NCBI RefSeq assembly: GCF_025024155.1 | Contig: NW_026251745.1 | Coordinates: 124,001 to 188,000 of the forward strand | Direction of reading: 5' to 3' | Source of the DNA: Gamsiella multidivaricata | Lineage: Eukaryota; Mortierellomycota; Mortierellomycetes; Mortierellales; Mortierellaceae | DNA: 64,000 bases | Shown: one piece after another, positions 63,024 through 64,000 of the stretch | Position numbering within the stretch: position 1 is the stretch's first letter | How the letters are laid out: each line of letters opens with the position of its first letter | The notes under the pieces: model-generated | The model's database searches: none | What the model saw: the letters and a program-made list of their open reading frames with translations, nothing else | Told to the model about the DNA's origin: nothing | Translations under genes and position numbers: made by a program

Positions 63024-64000
63024 GGTTGGAAATTAGAAGGGGTGGGTGGGCTTGGTTGGGATGGGGAGGGAGGGTGTGGTTGATGAGAAGAAAGAAGAGA
63101 GATGCAAGAACAAAAAAAGACAGGTCTGCGCAATTTTAAAGGTTTTTTTGACAATGCGATCCACCCCAATTCGTGACTTTGCTGCATGGATTAGATCGAC
63201 ATTGTATTGGGAAGACGTCATTCGCTCTGTGCGTCTGAGTCTCCAACTAACCGAACAAAGGTCTCGACGGCCTTCGATCAAAGACACTGCGTGGGTTCAC
63301 AAAGGACCATGGGGGAGTAATGCAGTCGACACAAGGGCTTGACATACGAGGAACTCGTTATCAGTTCCATTCTAAAAAAGAGATATAAAAACGCGTACTG
63401 TGGAAGACGAACGCGTCTTTTTTTTTTATCAACTGCGCAGTCGTGATGATTCCCAAGGAATTATCTCTAGACCTTCAACCAACGACTAAGGATAGTACCA
63501 TGGATTTGCACGGGGGCGACCCACAGGATATCCAATCGAAGTAAGAACGACGGAACCATACTGGATACGTATGCAAGAGCATTAGGGTCATCCCAGCCGC
63601 CAGCAAAACAACGTAACATAGCCATACCATGGACATCAGCTGGTTGTGCTGCTTTTTTCATTTCGTTTTTGTTTCTGTATTGTACGTGGGAAAAGGAATG
63701 CAGACGCAAAGGTCTTCCAGCTTGTGGTGCGATGCTGATGACCTTCATCAATGGAATGAGTCTCGCCATGAAGGATCAGAAAGCGCGCAGCCAAAGTAAA
63801 AGTCGCGCGTTCAAGATCCCCTAGCGCGCTCAACTGGGGCATATCTCTGGCGTCACGGAAACAAGCAGGTACAGCGAACCCTTTACTATGATTGAGATCG
63901 GATGGCCGCTTCCAATCATGGGCGCTATTGCTTGGCACACGGCATATTGTAGATTCGGTCACCATATCCGCCATCCAAATACAAAGGCTTCAGGGTAGGC
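63024..64000. other. Upstream region of SOD1 and window end
   Basis: The first 100-200 bp should hold the SOD1 promoter. The rest has two overlapping minus-strand frames (63636-63974 and 63467-63769) with moderately coding-like residues (WDDPNALAYVSSM, FTLAARFLI). No domain is recognised and the gene, if real, runs out of the window. Confidence 0.4.

Overview
This window is from a fungal nuclear genome. Genes are interrupted by many short GT-AG introns, and the readable set is eukaryotic and fungal: SNF1 kinase, Rag GTPase GTR1, fungal-type TYR1, the GGC1 mitochondrial carrier, Mediator MED18, SAM synthetase and Cu/Zn SOD. Poly-Gln and poly-Ser tracts, LKLFC-type Crinkler headers and the intron style point to Mucoromycota, most likely Mortierellomycotina (a Mortierella-like genus). 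The lineage is an inference; no rRNA or tRNA gene was seen to confirm it. Exon models were built by hand from splice signals and frame. Every model marked below as frame-consistent sums to a whole number of codons.

Layout. 0-5 kb: the 3' part of a UIM/poly-Gln protein, then an apolipoprotein-O (MIC26/27)-like protein with LEA-like repeats on the minus strand. 5.9-16.1 kb: SNF1, an F-BAR/RhoGAP protein and GTR1, so energy sensing, Rho signalling and TORC1 amino-acid sensing sit side by side. 16.6-19.1 kb: a decayed Crinkler (CRN) effector gene. 19.8-28.3 kb: a single-pass membrane protein, a 1301-residue unknown protein with Cys-x2-Cys pairs, and a small hydrophilic protein. 29-36.5 kb, all minus: a DUF4112 membrane protein, a DUF455 ferritin-like protein, a short tropomyosin-like protein and a C2-domain/chitin-binding-module protein. 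37.7-53.3 kb: TYR1, a PPxY membrane protein, MED18, SAM synthetase, an equilibrative nucleoside transporter and GGC1. 53.6-57.3 kb: a 349-bp near-perfect inverted repeat that ends 57 bp before a second, frameshifted CRN gene. 57.3-60.6 kb is gene-poor. It is followed by a GNAT acetyltransferase and SOD1. The last kilobase holds only an unrecognised ORF.

Most of the window is ordinary housekeeping DNA. The accessory parts are the two CRN loci and the foldback element beside the second one. Both CRN genes look broken: frameshifts in both, a stop and a Walker A Lys-to-Arg change in the first, and a probable internal deletion in the second. The most unusual domain architectures are the ApoO plus LEA-like repeat protein and the C2/His-rich/CBM5-12 protein. 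I did not find a clearly new multi-gene system.
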